64,000 nt of DNA from Methylobacterium brachiatum (GTDB lineage Bacteria > Pseudomonadota > Alphaproteobacteria > Rhizobiales > Beijerinckiaceae). The stretch spans positions 181,705 to 245,704 of the forward strand of contig NZ_JAJALK010000010.1 in the NCBI RefSeq assembly GCF_020523825.1, written 5' to 3'. The translations under genes and the position numbers were made by a program. Below the pieces are notes generated by a model. It was not told the DNA's origin. It ran no database searches and worked only from the letters and a program-made list of their open reading frames with translations. Shown in pieces: positions 1 through 7,184 of the stretch (positions are counted from its first letter, which is position 1; each line of letters opens with the position of its first letter).

Positions 1-71
1 TGTCCGCCGGCCACCCGAAGGCTCCGGAGCTGCAGACTGACGACGGAGAGCCCGACGACGACCGTCGTTAG
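1..71 (+). CDS. 3' end of an unidentified upstream gene
   Basis: A frame open from the left edge runs to a TAG at 69-71. It encodes an acidic, Asp/Pro-rich tail ending in DDDRR. The stop overlaps the AGGAG that precedes the ATG at 79, which would suit an operon with the DsrE-like gene. Only about 22 residues are visible, so neither the family nor whether it is really coding can be decided. A repressor of the neighbouring sulfur genes could lie just upstream, but nothing visible identifies it. Confidence 0.35.
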   Translation, partial: SAGHPKAPELQTDDGEPDDDRR

Positions 72-164
72 GAGCCGAATGCGCGCGGTCCTGCTCGCGA
101 CCTCGGAGCGGGCGCCGCCCCGGCCGGCTCGGCAGCGCCGGCCGGGTACTACGCGGACCAGAAG

Positions 165-521
165 GTGGTCTATCACAACAGTGGGGGCGGTCCGGACGGT
201 ACCGCTTACTTCGAACACCTGCTCGGCAATCTGCGCAACCATGTGGAGGCCGTAGGCAAGGAGCACGTCGACATACGCGTGGTGAGCCTCCGCGACGGGG
301 TCGCGCTCCTCCAGTCTGCCGTGGACAACAAGGATCTTGCCGGACGCATCGATGCCCTCCGGGCCGCGGGCGTCAGGTTCCTGGTCTGCGCCAACACGTT
401 GAGGGAACGGAAAATCGACCGCGGCGCTCTCTACGGCGTGAGCGAGGACGATATCGTGCCGAGCGGCGTCGCCGAGTTGGCGCGCCTGCAGGGCATGGGG
501 TTCGACTACATCCACCTTTAG
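165..521 (+). CDS. DsrE-like protein, leader apparently frameshifted
   Basis: The 118-residue frame resembles the DsrE family of small sulfur-relay proteins, with a VVYHNSGGGPDG start and a conserved RVVSLRDGVALL strand region. The GTG at 165 has no good ribosome site. Upstream, an ATG at 79 follows AGGAG and reads MRAVLLAT, the beginning of a signal peptide, but in another frame. In the gene's own frame the codons for about 102-164 read LGAGAAPAGSAAPAGYYADQK, the expected rest of an export signal. The simplest reading is a periplasmic DsrE-like protein interrupted by a one-base indel near 100-108, either a true lesion or an assembly error. It belongs with the sulfur genes that follow. Confidence 0.65.
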   Translation: MVYHNSGGGPDGTAYFEHLLGNLRNHVEAVGKEHVDIRVVSLRDGVALLQSAVDNKDLAGRIDALRAAGVRFLVCANTLRERKIDRGALYGVSEDDIVPSGVAELARLQGMGFDYIHL

Positions 522-558
522 CTCGGCGAGAAGGCGAGGCCGTTCCGGCGTCCTACCA

Positions 559-1017
559 TCAGAGCCTGGCCGCCATGAGCGCGTGACCCGCCCGGGTGTC
601 GTGGTCGCCCGGGCCCGGTCCGATGGGGCCGAAATCGCCCCGGAGCGCCTTCAGAGCGTTGCGCTCGACCTCAATCTCGCGGGCCGTGCGGAAGCCGAGC
701 CGCCGAAGCACCGGCAAGGGCGGGCACCAGCCCTGAACGGCGTGCTGGAGCAGGAACGCTGTCACCGCCAGCGGCAGGGCGAGCCAGCGCCGGTCGGCGG
801 TCATGCCCAGCACGGTTCCGGTGAGCGCCAGCGTCGCGGCATTGGCCTCCAGTGTCCGCTCGATGTCCCACTCCGCGTCGAGCTCGCGTATCCGGCGACC
901 GATGGCCTGCGGGTGCTCGGCATGCCAGCGGACACTGGCATTGAGGTCGGCGGCGATGCGCTGGTTGTCGTGCGCGCCTGTGTGAAGCGGGACCCGCTTC
1001 GCCGTTCCGGGGATCAT
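559..1017 (-). CDS. DUF2892 family membrane protein
   Basis: This 152-residue protein has a soluble N-terminal half and a hydrophobic pair of segments at about residues 60-95. The typical DUF2892 (YgaP-type) ending follows: QGWCPPLPVLRRLGFRT and then EIEVERNALKALRGDF. Such domains are often found with rhodaneses and sulfide-oxidation genes and sit in the inner membrane; the biochemical role is unknown. It is transcribed away from the YeeE operon, and the AT-rich palindrome at 1042-1057 lies just upstream of its ATG, so one operator probably controls both directions. Confidence 0.8.
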   Translation of the reverse strand: MIPGTAKRVPLHTGAHDNQRIAADLNASVRWHAEHPQAIGRRIRELDAEWDIERTLEANAATLALTGTVLGMTADRRWLALPLAVTAFLLQHAVQGWCPPLPVLRRLGFRTAREIEVERNALKALRGDFGPIGPGPGDHDTRAGHALMAARL

Positions 1018-1038
1018 TGGCCATCTCCCTCTTGACGT

Positions 1039-1075
1039 TAGATTAGAAATATCTAATTAAGCATCATCTAATTCT
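1039..1075. promoter_or_regulatory. BigR-like operator in a divergent promoter
   Basis: In otherwise GC-rich DNA, positions 1042-1057 read ATTAGAAATATCTAAT, with perfect 6-bp arms (ATTAGA/TCTAAT) around AATA. A third copy of the half-site, TCTAATT, lies at 1067-1073. The site sits between the DUF2892 gene and the YeeE/TauE/Blh operon. In Agrobacterium and Xylella, the ArsR-family repressor BigR controls an equivalent operon from an AT-rich palindrome. The operator call is an inference from that parallel; BigR itself is not seen in the window. Confidence 0.6.
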
Positions 1076-1185
1076 GCTGCGGTTGAGTGCGGGGGGGCCA
1101 CCCGTCCAACGACAACCGCGGAAGTGGCCTGAGGATCATGCGGCGCCCACGGGTTTGCCGCTGCCGCAGCTCGGGAGAGATCACC

Positions 1186-1611
1186 ATGGACGGCTTCACG
1201 CCACTCAGCGCTACCCTCGGCGGCCTCATGATCGGCGCCTCCGCAGCCGTGTTCCTGCTCCTCAACGGACGCGTGGCCGGCATCAGCGGCATCCTCGGTG
1301 GGCTGCTCGCCCGGCCGTCACGAGAGACCGGCTGGCGGATCGCCTTTCTGGCCGGCTTGGTCCTGGCGCCGCTGGTCTATGCCGGCCTGGGAGGCAGCCT
1401 GCCGCCGGTGACGGTTGCCACTTCGTTCCCGCTCCTAGTGTTCGCGGGCCTGCTCGTCGGGTTCGGCGCGCGCCTTGGGGCCGGCTGCACCAGCGGCCAT
1501 GGCGTCTGCGGCATCGGTCGCGGCTCACCCCGCTCCCTCGTCGCGACGGGCACCTTCATGGCCGTCGCCATCCTGACCGTCCTCGTCACGCGTCGCCTGC
1601 TCGGAGCCTGA
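1186..1611 (+). CDS. YeeE/YedE family transporter, first half
   Basis: The ATG at 1186 is preceded by GGGAGAG and gives a 141-residue integral membrane protein with about four hydrophobic segments. The signature GAGCTSGHGVCGIGRGS puts Cys101 and Cys108 in the pore-lining motif typical of YeeE/YedE sulfur-compound transporters (thiosulfate uptake in characterised members). It is half the size of a full YeeE and is followed three bases later by the second half, so the two probably form one inner-membrane channel. A longer reading from 1087 lacks a ribosome site and would run close to the operator. Confidence 0.88.
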   Translation: MDGFTPLSATLGGLMIGASAAVFLLLNGRVAGISGILGGLLARPSRETGWRIAFLAGLVLAPLVYAGLGGSLPPVTVATSFPLLVFAGLLVGFGARLGAGCTSGHGVCGIGRGSPRSLVATGTFMAVAILTVLVTRRLLGA

Positions 1612-1614
1612 GCC

Positions 1615-2064
1615 ATGGCCAAGATCGCCTCCGCCTTTGCCGTCGGCCTGCTATTCGGGCTCGGCCTGCTCGTCTCCGGCATGGCTAACCCGGCCAAGGT
1701 CCTCGCTTTCCTCGACGTGACCGGACGTTGGGACCCGAGCCTCGCCCTCGTCATGGCGGGCGCCGTCGCGGTCTCGGCCGCTGGCTACTTGATCGCGAGG
1801 CGCAGGCGCCGGCCGCTGCTTGCGCCACGGTTGGAGATCCCGACCCGGCGCGATCTCGATCCGCGCCTGATCACCGGTGCCGCGATCTTCGGTGTGGGCT
1901 GGGGTCTTGCCGGCCTCTGCCCCGGGCCGGCGCTGACCATCCTCACGGTCGTTCCAGCCCAGGCCGCCACTTTCGTGGCCGCCATGGTCGTCGGCATGCT
2001 GCTGTTCCGCCTTGTGCCCTCGGCGGCCTCGAAGCCCTCGGCGGTGCAGGGAGTGGACGCGTGA
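1615..2064 (+). CDS. YeeE/YedE family transporter, second half
   Basis: This 149-residue membrane protein carries the second conserved YeeE/YedE signature, WGLAGLCPGPA, with Cys102. Hydrophobic segments lie at about residues 5-23, 43-62, 87-108 and 115-133, with a basic loop (ARRRRRP) between the halves. It is the partner of the preceding half-transporter and shares its operon. Its TGA overlaps the next ATG (GTGATG at 2061-2066), indicating coupled translation. Transport of a sulfur species is known for the family; the exact substrate here is inferred from neighbours. Confidence 0.88.
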   Translation: MAKIASAFAVGLLFGLGLLVSGMANPAKVLAFLDVTGRWDPSLALVMAGAVAVSAAGYLIARRRRRPLLAPRLEIPTRRDLDPRLITGAAIFGVGWGLAGLCPGPALTILTVVPAQAATFVAAMVVGMLLFRLVPSAASKPSAVQGVDA

Positions 2065-2870
2065 TGCCCAACTTGCTGACATCCGGCCTCGCGACCGGCT
2101 CGGGCGGGGTCGTCGGCGTGATCCTCGGCCTCGTTGGCGGAGGGGGCTCGATCCTGGCAGTTCCGCTCCTGACCTACGTGGTCGGGGTGAGCTCGCCTCA
2201 CGTGGCCATCGGCACGAGCGCCCTGGCGGTTTCGGCCAGTGCGGCGGGCAACCTCGTCCCGCATTGGCGCGCCGGGATGGTGAAGTGGCGGTGCGCGGCG
2301 GTGTTCTCGCTCGCCGGTGTCCTTGGTGCGCTCGCCGGCTCGGCGGCGGCCAAGGCGGTCGCTGGGCAGAGCTTGCTGGCCCTGTTCGGGGTCGTGATGC
2401 TCGTCGTCGGGGGTATGATGCTGCGCAAGCGGCGCGGCGCGGGCGATCCGGACGTGCGCCTGACCAAGCAGAGCGCCCCGGTGCTCCTGCCCTGGCTGCT
2501 CGGCATCGGCTTCGCCGTGGGCCTGTTCTCCGGCTTCTTCGGCATCGGCGGAGGGTTCCTGATCGTGCCGGGCCTGATGCTGGCGACGGCCATGCCCCTG
2601 CCGATGGCCATCGGCACCTCGCTGGTTGCGGTCAGCGCCTTCGGCGCCGCCACCGCGGCGAGCTACGCCGCCTCCGGCCTGATCGATTGGCCGCTCGCCG
2701 GCCTGTTCATCCTCGGAGGCATGCTCGGCGGCGTCGCGGGCGCCCGCCTCGGCAAGCGCCTCGCCGCGCACAAGCGCGCCCTGACCATCACCTTCGCCGG
2801 CCTCGTCATCCTGGTCGGCCTCTATGTCGTCGCCCGCGGAGCGCTACCGCTCCTCGGCGCGGCGACCTGA
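2064..2870 (+). CDS. TauE/SafE family sulfite/sulfur-compound exporter
   Basis: A 268-residue, highly hydrophobic protein with two related halves, each carrying the glycine-rich TauE signature (GLVGGGGSILAVPLL near the N-terminus and GFFGIGGGFLIVPGL past the middle). This matches the permease family that exports sulfite and sulfoacetate. The ATG overlaps the stop of the second YeeE half. Sitting immediately before a persulfide dioxygenase, it probably removes the sulfite that enzyme makes. This arrangement is the known BigR-type operon layout. Confidence 0.9.
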   Translation: MPNLLTSGLATGSGGVVGVILGLVGGGGSILAVPLLTYVVGVSSPHVAIGTSALAVSASAAGNLVPHWRAGMVKWRCAAVFSLAGVLGALAGSAAAKAVAGQSLLALFGVVMLVVGGMMLRKRRGAGDPDVRLTKQSAPVLLPWLLGIGFAVGLFSGFFGIGGGFLIVPGLMLATAMPLPMAIGTSLVAVSAFGAATAASYAASGLIDWPLAGLFILGGMLGGVAGARLGKRLAAHKRALTITFAGLVILVGLYVVARGALPLLGAAT

Positions 2871-2889
2871 ACCCGGACGGAGGAGATTC

Positions 2890-3801
2890 ATGTCGGACCA
2901 GACCACCGCGCCCTTGCGCGGACGGCCCATCGTGACGGGCTTCCACGACGAGCCGACCGGCAGCATCCAGTACGTCGTCGCGGATCCCGACACGAAGCGC
3001 TGCGCCATCATCGACCCGGTGCTCGACTTCGACCCGAAGTCCGGCGCGACCGCCACCCGGTCCGCCGACGCCCTGCTCGCCCATATCGAACGTGAGGGCT
3101 ACGCGCTGGAGTGGATCCTCGACACGCACCCGCACGCCGACCACTTCTCGGCGGCCGGCTACCTGCACGACAGGACCGGCGTCCCGACCGCCATCGGCGA
3201 GAAGGTCGTCGCGGTGCAGCGGCTCTGGAAGGGGCTCTACAACCTGCCCGACACGTTCCGAACGGACGGCTCACAGTGGTCGCGCCTCTTCGCCGACGGC
3301 GAGCGCTTCGGGATCGGCAACCTCGACGTCGAGGTGATGTTCACGCCGGGCCACACCCTGGCCTCCATCGCCTACCGGGTGGGGGACGCCGCCTTCATCC
3401 ACGACACCTTGTTCATGCCCGACAGCGGCTCGGCGCGGGCCGACTTCCCGGGCGGCGACGCGCACGTGCTCTGGCGTAGCATCCAGCGCATCCTGGCCCT
3501 GCCGGACGAGACGCGGCTGTTCACCGGACACGACTATCGCCCGGGCGGGCGGGCGGCGGCGTGGGAGAGCACCGTCGCGCGGCAGCGGGCCGAGAACAAG
3601 CACCTGACGGAGACCGAGACCGAGGAGGCGTTCGTGCGGATGCGCGAGGCGCGCGACCGTGAGCTGCCGATGCCGAAGCTCATCCTGCCTTCGCTGCAGG
3701 TCAACATCAGGGGCGGCCGCCTGCCCGAACCCGAGGCGAACGGAAAGCGGTACCTGAAGATCCCGCTGAACGCGCTCGACGGCGCGGTTTGGGGCGAGTG
3801 A
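2890..3801 (+). CDS. blh: Persulfide (sulfur) dioxygenase, Blh/ETHE1-like
   Basis: A 303-residue cytoplasmic metallo-beta-lactamase-fold enzyme. The metal-binding motif THPHADH is at residues 79-85, with further ligands expected at His155 (FTPGHT), Asp172 (HDTLF) and His214 (TGHDY). The last third (PSLQVNIRGGRLPEPEANG) is characteristic of Blh proteins. The family oxidises glutathione persulfide to sulfite and glutathione with one mononuclear iron. The ATG follows a strong GGAGGAGA. The TauE exporter is upstream and a rhodanese overlaps downstream, so the trio handles persulfide sulfur, sulfite and thiosulfate. Confidence 0.92.
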   Translation: MSDQTTAPLRGRPIVTGFHDEPTGSIQYVVADPDTKRCAIIDPVLDFDPKSGATATRSADALLAHIEREGYALEWILDTHPHADHFSAAGYLHDRTGVPTAIGEKVVAVQRLWKGLYNLPDTFRTDGSQWSRLFADGERFGIGNLDVEVMFTPGHTLASIAYRVGDAAFIHDTLFMPDSGSARADFPGGDAHVLWRSIQRILALPDETRLFTGHDYRPGGRAAAWESTVARQRAENKHLTETETEEAFVRMREARDRELPMPKLILPSLQVNIRGGRLPEPEANGKRYLKIPLNALDGAVWGE

Positions 3802-4199
3802 TGGAGACGATCATGACGACGAAGAGCGCGAAGGACTTGGTGGCTGAGGCGAGCCGCGCGGTGGAGACCCTGTCGGCCGAGGAGGCGTTGGCGCGCCTCG
3901 GGCAGCCGGACACGGTGTTCGTCGACGTGCGCGAGGGCGAGGAGCTGAGCAAAACCGGCAAGATCGCAGCAGCGGTTCACGTGCCGCGCGGATTCCTGGA
4001 GTTCCAGGCCGATCCGTCGAGCCCGACCCACAGGGCCGAACTCGGAGGTGGCAAAAAGCTGCTGCTCTACTGTGGCTCGGGTAATCGCTCGGCGCTGGCT
4101 GCCAAGACGCTCATGGACATGGGGATCGGCCCGGTCGCTCACGTAGCCGGCGGCTTCTCCGCGCTAGAGAAAGCGGGCGGGCCAGTAGAGCGGATGTGA
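3801..4199 (+). CDS. Rhodanese-domain sulfurtransferase
   Basis: A 132-residue single-domain rhodanese. The acidic VDVREGEE strand and the active-site loop beginning at Cys91 (CGSGNRSALAA) are intact. The loop composition fits a persulfide-carrying thiosulfate/glutathione sulfurtransferase. The start overlaps the dioxygenase stop by one base (TGATG); an internal ATG at 3813 is an alternative. It should transfer sulfane sulfur between the dioxygenase substrate and sulfite or thiosulfate. It is the last gene of the sulfur operon. Confidence 0.9.
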   Translation: METIMTTKSAKDLVAEASRAVETLSAEEALARLGQPDTVFVDVREGEELSKTGKIAAAVHVPRGFLEFQADPSSPTHRAELGGGKKLLLYCGSGNRSALAAKTLMDMGIGPVAHVAGGFSALEKAGGPVERM

Positions 4200-4679
4200 C
4201 CGCAGGCGAACTGTATCCGGCGCTTGGCCCCTACAACGGTTATCCTCGGCGTTTAAGTCCTCACCTGGGGACAAGTGTCGGCGTGCCGCCTGAGGCGCAG
4301 GCACGGGCCGAAGTAAACTGGACAAGTGTCTGTTTCGAGTTGGGAAGCGGGCCCCACGATTGCCGCCGCTCATGTTCCGCTTCGAGTCACATGGAGGTCG
4401 ACTGAGCCGCAATGAAGGCCCGCTTCTGCCGTTTGAACGCCGGAAGCGGACGAGCCGCTTTCGGCCAAACCTAATCATTTCTAATTGCCGCTGCGCTGAG
4501 ATGCTGATCACGATGCGGACATTTTGTCCGGATCGCCCTCGCGAGCGCAATTTTGTCGACGTGTCTGGCGAGCGCTGACAGAGCTGCTGCGTGGGTATAC
4601 CGGGAGGGGGCATGCCCCGGGATAGAGCCACCCTCAAAGGTGCAACGCTCACCTAAGCGCCATTGACAGACAGTTTCCC
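4200..4679. other. Gene-poor junction between sulfur operon and recombinase
   Basis: About 480 bases with no convincing gene; the short frames here lack ribosome sites and family features. It holds a near-palindrome CGGACATTTTGTCCGG at 4516-4531, which recurs further into the element, and a GC-rich patch near 4595-4620. No clear terminator of the sulfur operon was found. The base composition drops locally (4470-4570), suggesting recombined or remnant DNA. Confidence 0.5.
4516..4531. promoter_or_regulatory. Element palindrome copy A
   Basis: CGGACATTTTGTCCGG has GGACA/TGTCC arms. Related sites occur at 5578-5592 (reverse strand), 6051-6066 and, more weakly, 6772-6787 and 10434-10451, so it may be a binding site for an element-encoded protein. 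The function is inferred. Confidence 0.4.
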
Positions 4680-4719
4680 TGTATCACTCTGTGCAATGTC
4701 CGTTGCACAGAGTGATACA
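4680..4719. repeat. Perfect 17-bp inverted repeat before the recombinase
   Basis: TGTATCACTCTGTGCAA (4680-4696) is followed after TGTCCG by its exact reverse complement (4703-4719), ending 8 bases before the recombinase ATG. Serine resolvases often bind inverted half-sites immediately upstream of their own genes, for recombination and autoregulation, so this is a candidate res/operator site. In RNA it would form a very stable hairpin next to a start codon that has no visible Shine-Dalgarno sequence. Which role is real cannot be told from sequence alone. Confidence 0.7.
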
Positions 4720-4727
4720 TGTAGCTG

Positions 4728-5441
4728 ATGGCCCATAGCCGCTTCATCTCCTACCTACGCGTCAGCACCGATCGACAGGGCCGGTCTGGGCTCGGACTGG
4801 AAGCACAACGCGCAGACGTTGCTGACTACCTCAATGGTGGCGCCTGGAAATTGGTCGCCGAGGTAGTCGAGATCGAGAGCGGCGCGAACAGTGAGCGGCC
4901 GGAATTGGCCCGTGCCCTTGCGCTCTGTCGCGCCCACCGCGCCACGCTTGTGGTTGCCAAACTCGACCGGCTTGCCCGGGATGCGCATTTCTTGCTCGGC
5001 CTGCACAAAGCCGGCGTCGACTTCGTCGCGTGCGACATGCCTGCGGCGAACAGGATGACTGTGGGCATCATGGCGGTGGTCGCCGAGGAGGAGCGGCGGA
5101 TGATCTCTGCCCGGACGAAAGCTGCTCTCGCGGCCGCTAGAGCGCGAGGTCAAACGCTTGGAGGTTTCAGAGGCCGGGCGGGCACGGCCGCGGACACAGC
5201 CAAGGCTCGTGCTGCCCGCGGACGCAAGGCCAACGCTCAAGCCGAGGCTCTTGCGCCAATTCTGGCGCGCCTCGATCCGACCGGTGTAGCGTCGCTGCGC
5301 GCTGTTGCGGCCGCATTAGAGTGCGAAGGGATACCTACGCCAAGCGGAGGCGGTAGATGGACTCCAACCGCCGTAAGAAGGCTGCGCAGCCGCCTTGCGC
5401 CCGAAAGAGAATTGGGCGCCTCAGCCAGCAAAAGCTTATAG
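4728..5441 (+). CDS. Serine recombinase, resolvase/invertase type
   Basis: A 237-residue resolvase-family protein. The catalytic serine is Ser13 in YLRVSTDRQG, and the conserved KLDRLARD (residues 78-85) supplies the arginines. The dimer helix region (MAVVAEEERRMISARTKAAL) follows, and a short C-terminal DNA-binding segment (about 165-225) ends in a TPSGGGRWTPTAVRRL stretch typical of rhizobial recombinases. It is a small resolvase rather than a large serine integrase. The perfect inverted repeat just upstream is its likely site. It may drive a resolution or inversion step, or mark a second element nested beside the integrase-borne one. Confidence 0.9.
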   Translation: MAHSRFISYLRVSTDRQGRSGLGLEAQRADVADYLNGGAWKLVAEVVEIESGANSERPELARALALCRAHRATLVVAKLDRLARDAHFLLGLHKAGVDFVACDMPAANRMTVGIMAVVAEEERRMISARTKAALAAARARGQTLGGFRGRAGTAADTAKARAARGRKANAQAEALAPILARLDPTGVASLRAVAAALECEGIPTPSGGGRWTPTAVRRLRSRLAPERELGASASKSL

Positions 5442-5670
5442 CCGGCTGATCGCACCGGTGCCCTCCCCTGCCGATTCTGGAATATGCAGGAGTGCTGCCC
5501 AGTTTCACATAAGCACACGCTGTATGAAGTTCCGCGTATTTCATCTGTCTGATCTGTCTGATGACTAGCCATCGATATCAGACAAAGTGTCTTATTTGAC
5601 TTGAGGTGTAATTTGTGTTGTTTATTGGGCATGCAGTCGGTTCGTTTTGCTGATTGGAAGGATGTGAGCA
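5442..5670. promoter_or_regulatory. Promoter region with shared element motifs
   Basis: This 229-base gap is AT-richer than the surroundings. It holds GTCTGATCTGTCTGATGAC at 5547-5565, matched at 17 of 19 bases by 10837-10855 in front of the AlpA-like gene. A palindrome AGACAAAGTGTCT lies at 5580-5592. Both look like control elements for the 5671 gene. No RNA gene was seen. Confidence 0.45.
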
Positions 5671-5958
5671 ATGATGCCATTTCTTAGGAAACATGATAAT
5701 GGCATATACTACATACATTGGGTCGAAGGCAGGCGTAGCCGCAGGAAAACAACTAAAATGCGGGATGATCGCAGCGCGGTGATCTATTTCGCTAACTGGG
5801 TGCTGGACGAATGGGCGGCTCTGCCATTCGTTCCACCAAAAAGTCGAGACGCGCGTATGAGTGCTGTCTGGGAGAGACTAAAGCCGAGGTATGACGAGGA
5901 GCGCCGAGCCGAGTGCCGTGCGATCGCACAGCGTCAGGCCGAACGTCGTGCTGGCTAG
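5671..5958 (+). CDS. Small protein with integrase-arm-like N-terminus
   Basis: A 95-residue basic protein following GGAAGGA; the ATG at 5671 or 5674 may be used. Residues 8-45 (GIYYIHWVEGRRSRRKTTK...) resemble the three-stranded arm-binding domain at the N-terminus of tyrosine recombinases, and the rest is a charged helix. No catalytic domain follows, so it is either a remnant of an integrase or a stand-alone DNA-binding accessory protein. The upstream region carries two motifs shared with other parts of the element. Function unknown. Confidence 0.6.
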   Translation: MMPFLRKHDNGIYYIHWVEGRRSRRKTTKMRDDRSAVIYFANWVLDEWAALPFVPPKSRDARMSAVWERLKPRYDEERRAECRAIAQRQAERRAG

Positions 5959-6107
5959 GCGATCGCGCTGTGACGCTGAACTTGCACGGGGTGCTTCGAG
6001 CTTGATGATAGGATTTGTGCAGCTCAGATGCGCTTTGAGCGGTGACGCGTCGGACATTTTGTCTGATGCTCGATGGTCTGCCCAAAGCCATTTGGCCATT
6101 GAGCGTT
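5959..6107. promoter_or_regulatory. Convergent gap with element palindrome copy C
   Basis: This gap lies between two converging genes. CGGACATTTTGTCTGA at 6051-6066 matches the 4516-4531 site at 14 of 16 positions. No terminator hairpin stands out. Confidence 0.35.
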
Positions 6108-6722
6108 TCAGTCGAACAGCCCACTGATTGGTGTCTCGTTCTCTGTGGGCTCCGTTATCTCAGCGTCGAGCTGCGCGATGTGAGCCTGAAGCCTCGCCCG
6201 GAGCATCTCGAGTTCGGCTCGATCCGGCGTCGGCGCAGAGGGTGGCTCACGCATAATCGTCTCGAGCCACCGGCGCGCCTCGCGATTGCGGCGCACATGC
6301 GCTCGCTCCGCCGCGCTGCCGGGCTTGTGCGTCCGTTGCCACTCCTCGTAGCGTGCACGCTCATCCGCCGTCATAGCCGCAACCCGAGCGCGCTTCTCAC
6401 GCTGTTTCCAGGCCTTGTAGGCGTCGCTGCGCGGCTTGCCTGTTGGCAGGCCACTGGGGAAGCCTGGTGTATGCCAGCCAGCTGGTCCGTCGCCGCGCGG
6501 CGTGGCACCGCCGTGAAGTTTGCACCGCTTCCGGCCTTTTGCTGGGATCTGCCGGCAGGGCTCACCGGTCGATTTGGCCATCGCACCGCAGATCGGGTGC
6601 AGGTGCCGTTCGGCGTTGAACCGCCGCAGCGCCGCGTTGGCGATGGCGCGGAATTCGGTCGAGGATGACCAGGGGTGTGGCTGCCTCGGCCGGTCGTTCG
6701 TGCCCGGCAATCGTCGTTTCAT
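6108..6722 (-). CDS. HGG-motif phage/element protein
   Basis: The ATG at 6722 follows GAGG with seven bases of spacing and gives 204 residues. Residues about 45-70 carry a cysteine-histidine motif, CGAMAKSTGEPC and then RCKLHGGATPRG, as in the HGGxSTG-type zinc-binding proteins found in phages and integrative elements. The C-terminal half is a highly charged helix with an acidic end. The start overlaps the stop of the preceding small gene by four bases (ATGA). No enzymatic function is known for the family; packaging or DNA-associated roles would be guesses. Confidence 0.75.
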   Translation of the reverse strand: MKRRLPGTNDRPRQPHPWSSSTEFRAIANAALRRFNAERHLHPICGAMAKSTGEPCRQIPAKGRKRCKLHGGATPRGDGPAGWHTPGFPSGLPTGKPRSDAYKAWKQREKRARVAAMTADERARYEEWQRTHKPGSAAERAHVRRNREARRWLETIMREPPSAPTPDRAELEMLRARLQAHIAQLDAEITEPTENETPISGLFD

Positions 6723-7021
6723 GGTACGACCTCGTGAGGTATGGCGGTCAGCCCGCCGTCTCGCCGGCAAGCGGATGTTTTGTCGGCTGGTCCCCGAAGC
6801 GCCCCGTCGTTCGCCGCAGCCCACCGCTTCCGCATGGCCTCGCGCGGCGGAATCGGGGCGACCGCCGCTACGGCGTCGACCTGGCGCAGGGTCTCGAAGG
6901 TGCGGTCGAACAGACCGACAGATAGATGGGCGCTCGTGCGCCAGCAGCGCAGTCGGGCGATGCACACGGCGTGTTCGAGGTCAGGGACAAACGGGCCCCG
7001 AGCGTCGGCCGTGGTGATCAT
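6719..7021 (-). CDS. Hypothetical element protein, 100 residues
   Basis: An ATG at 7021 gives a 100-residue protein (MITTADARGPFVPDLEHAVC...) with a predicted helical core and one C-terminal basic stretch. No family is recognised. Support for its being real is the four-base ATGA overlap with the HGG-motif gene and its place in the leftward element operon. A longer frame reaching 7144 would cross the G-rich inverted repeat and is less likely. Confidence 0.6.
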   Translation of the reverse strand: MITTADARGPFVPDLEHAVCIARLRCWRTSAHLSVGLFDRTFETLRQVDAVAAVAPIPPREAMRKRWAAANDGALRGPADKTSACRRDGGLTAIPHEVVP

Positions 7022-7042
7022 GACCGACCATACACTCAGCAG

Positions 7043-7153
7043 ACGGGGGTTTGGGGTGTTTGGGGGGTCGGTTCTACCTCTATACAAGAAACTGTCGCTG
7101 CTTCTTCCCGCGTAATGATCATAGGAACCCCCCAAAACCCCCAAAACCCCCGT
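7043..7153. repeat. G-tract inverted repeat, candidate replication origin
   Basis: The left arm (7043-7074) has G-tracts of 5, 4 and 6 separated by T-rich spacers. The right arm (7124-7153) has C-tracts of 6, 5 and 5 separated by AAAA. The arms are imperfect reverse complements, about 30 bases each, flanking a 49-base centre. The site lies directly downstream of the primase-polymerase/helicase gene, in the only sizeable non-coding gap of that operon. Such a site could be the origin the helicase acts on, or a roadblock/terminator hairpin. The origin role is inferred from position. Confidence 0.5.
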
Positions 7154-7184
7154 GAAGCATCACCCATGGTCAGGATGCTAGCCG

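Noticed and set aside
4595..4620. CsoR/CstR-like operator (ATACCGGGAGGGGGCAT)
   Set aside because: The two halves are not symmetrical enough, and no CsoR-family gene is near.
4196..4652. Short frames in the junction before the recombinase
   Set aside because: No ribosome site, no family features and composition like non-coding DNA.
6772..6787. CGGATGTTTTGTCGGC as a regulatory site
   Set aside because: It lies inside the 100-residue gene and matches the element motif only partly; kept only as a weak supporting copy.
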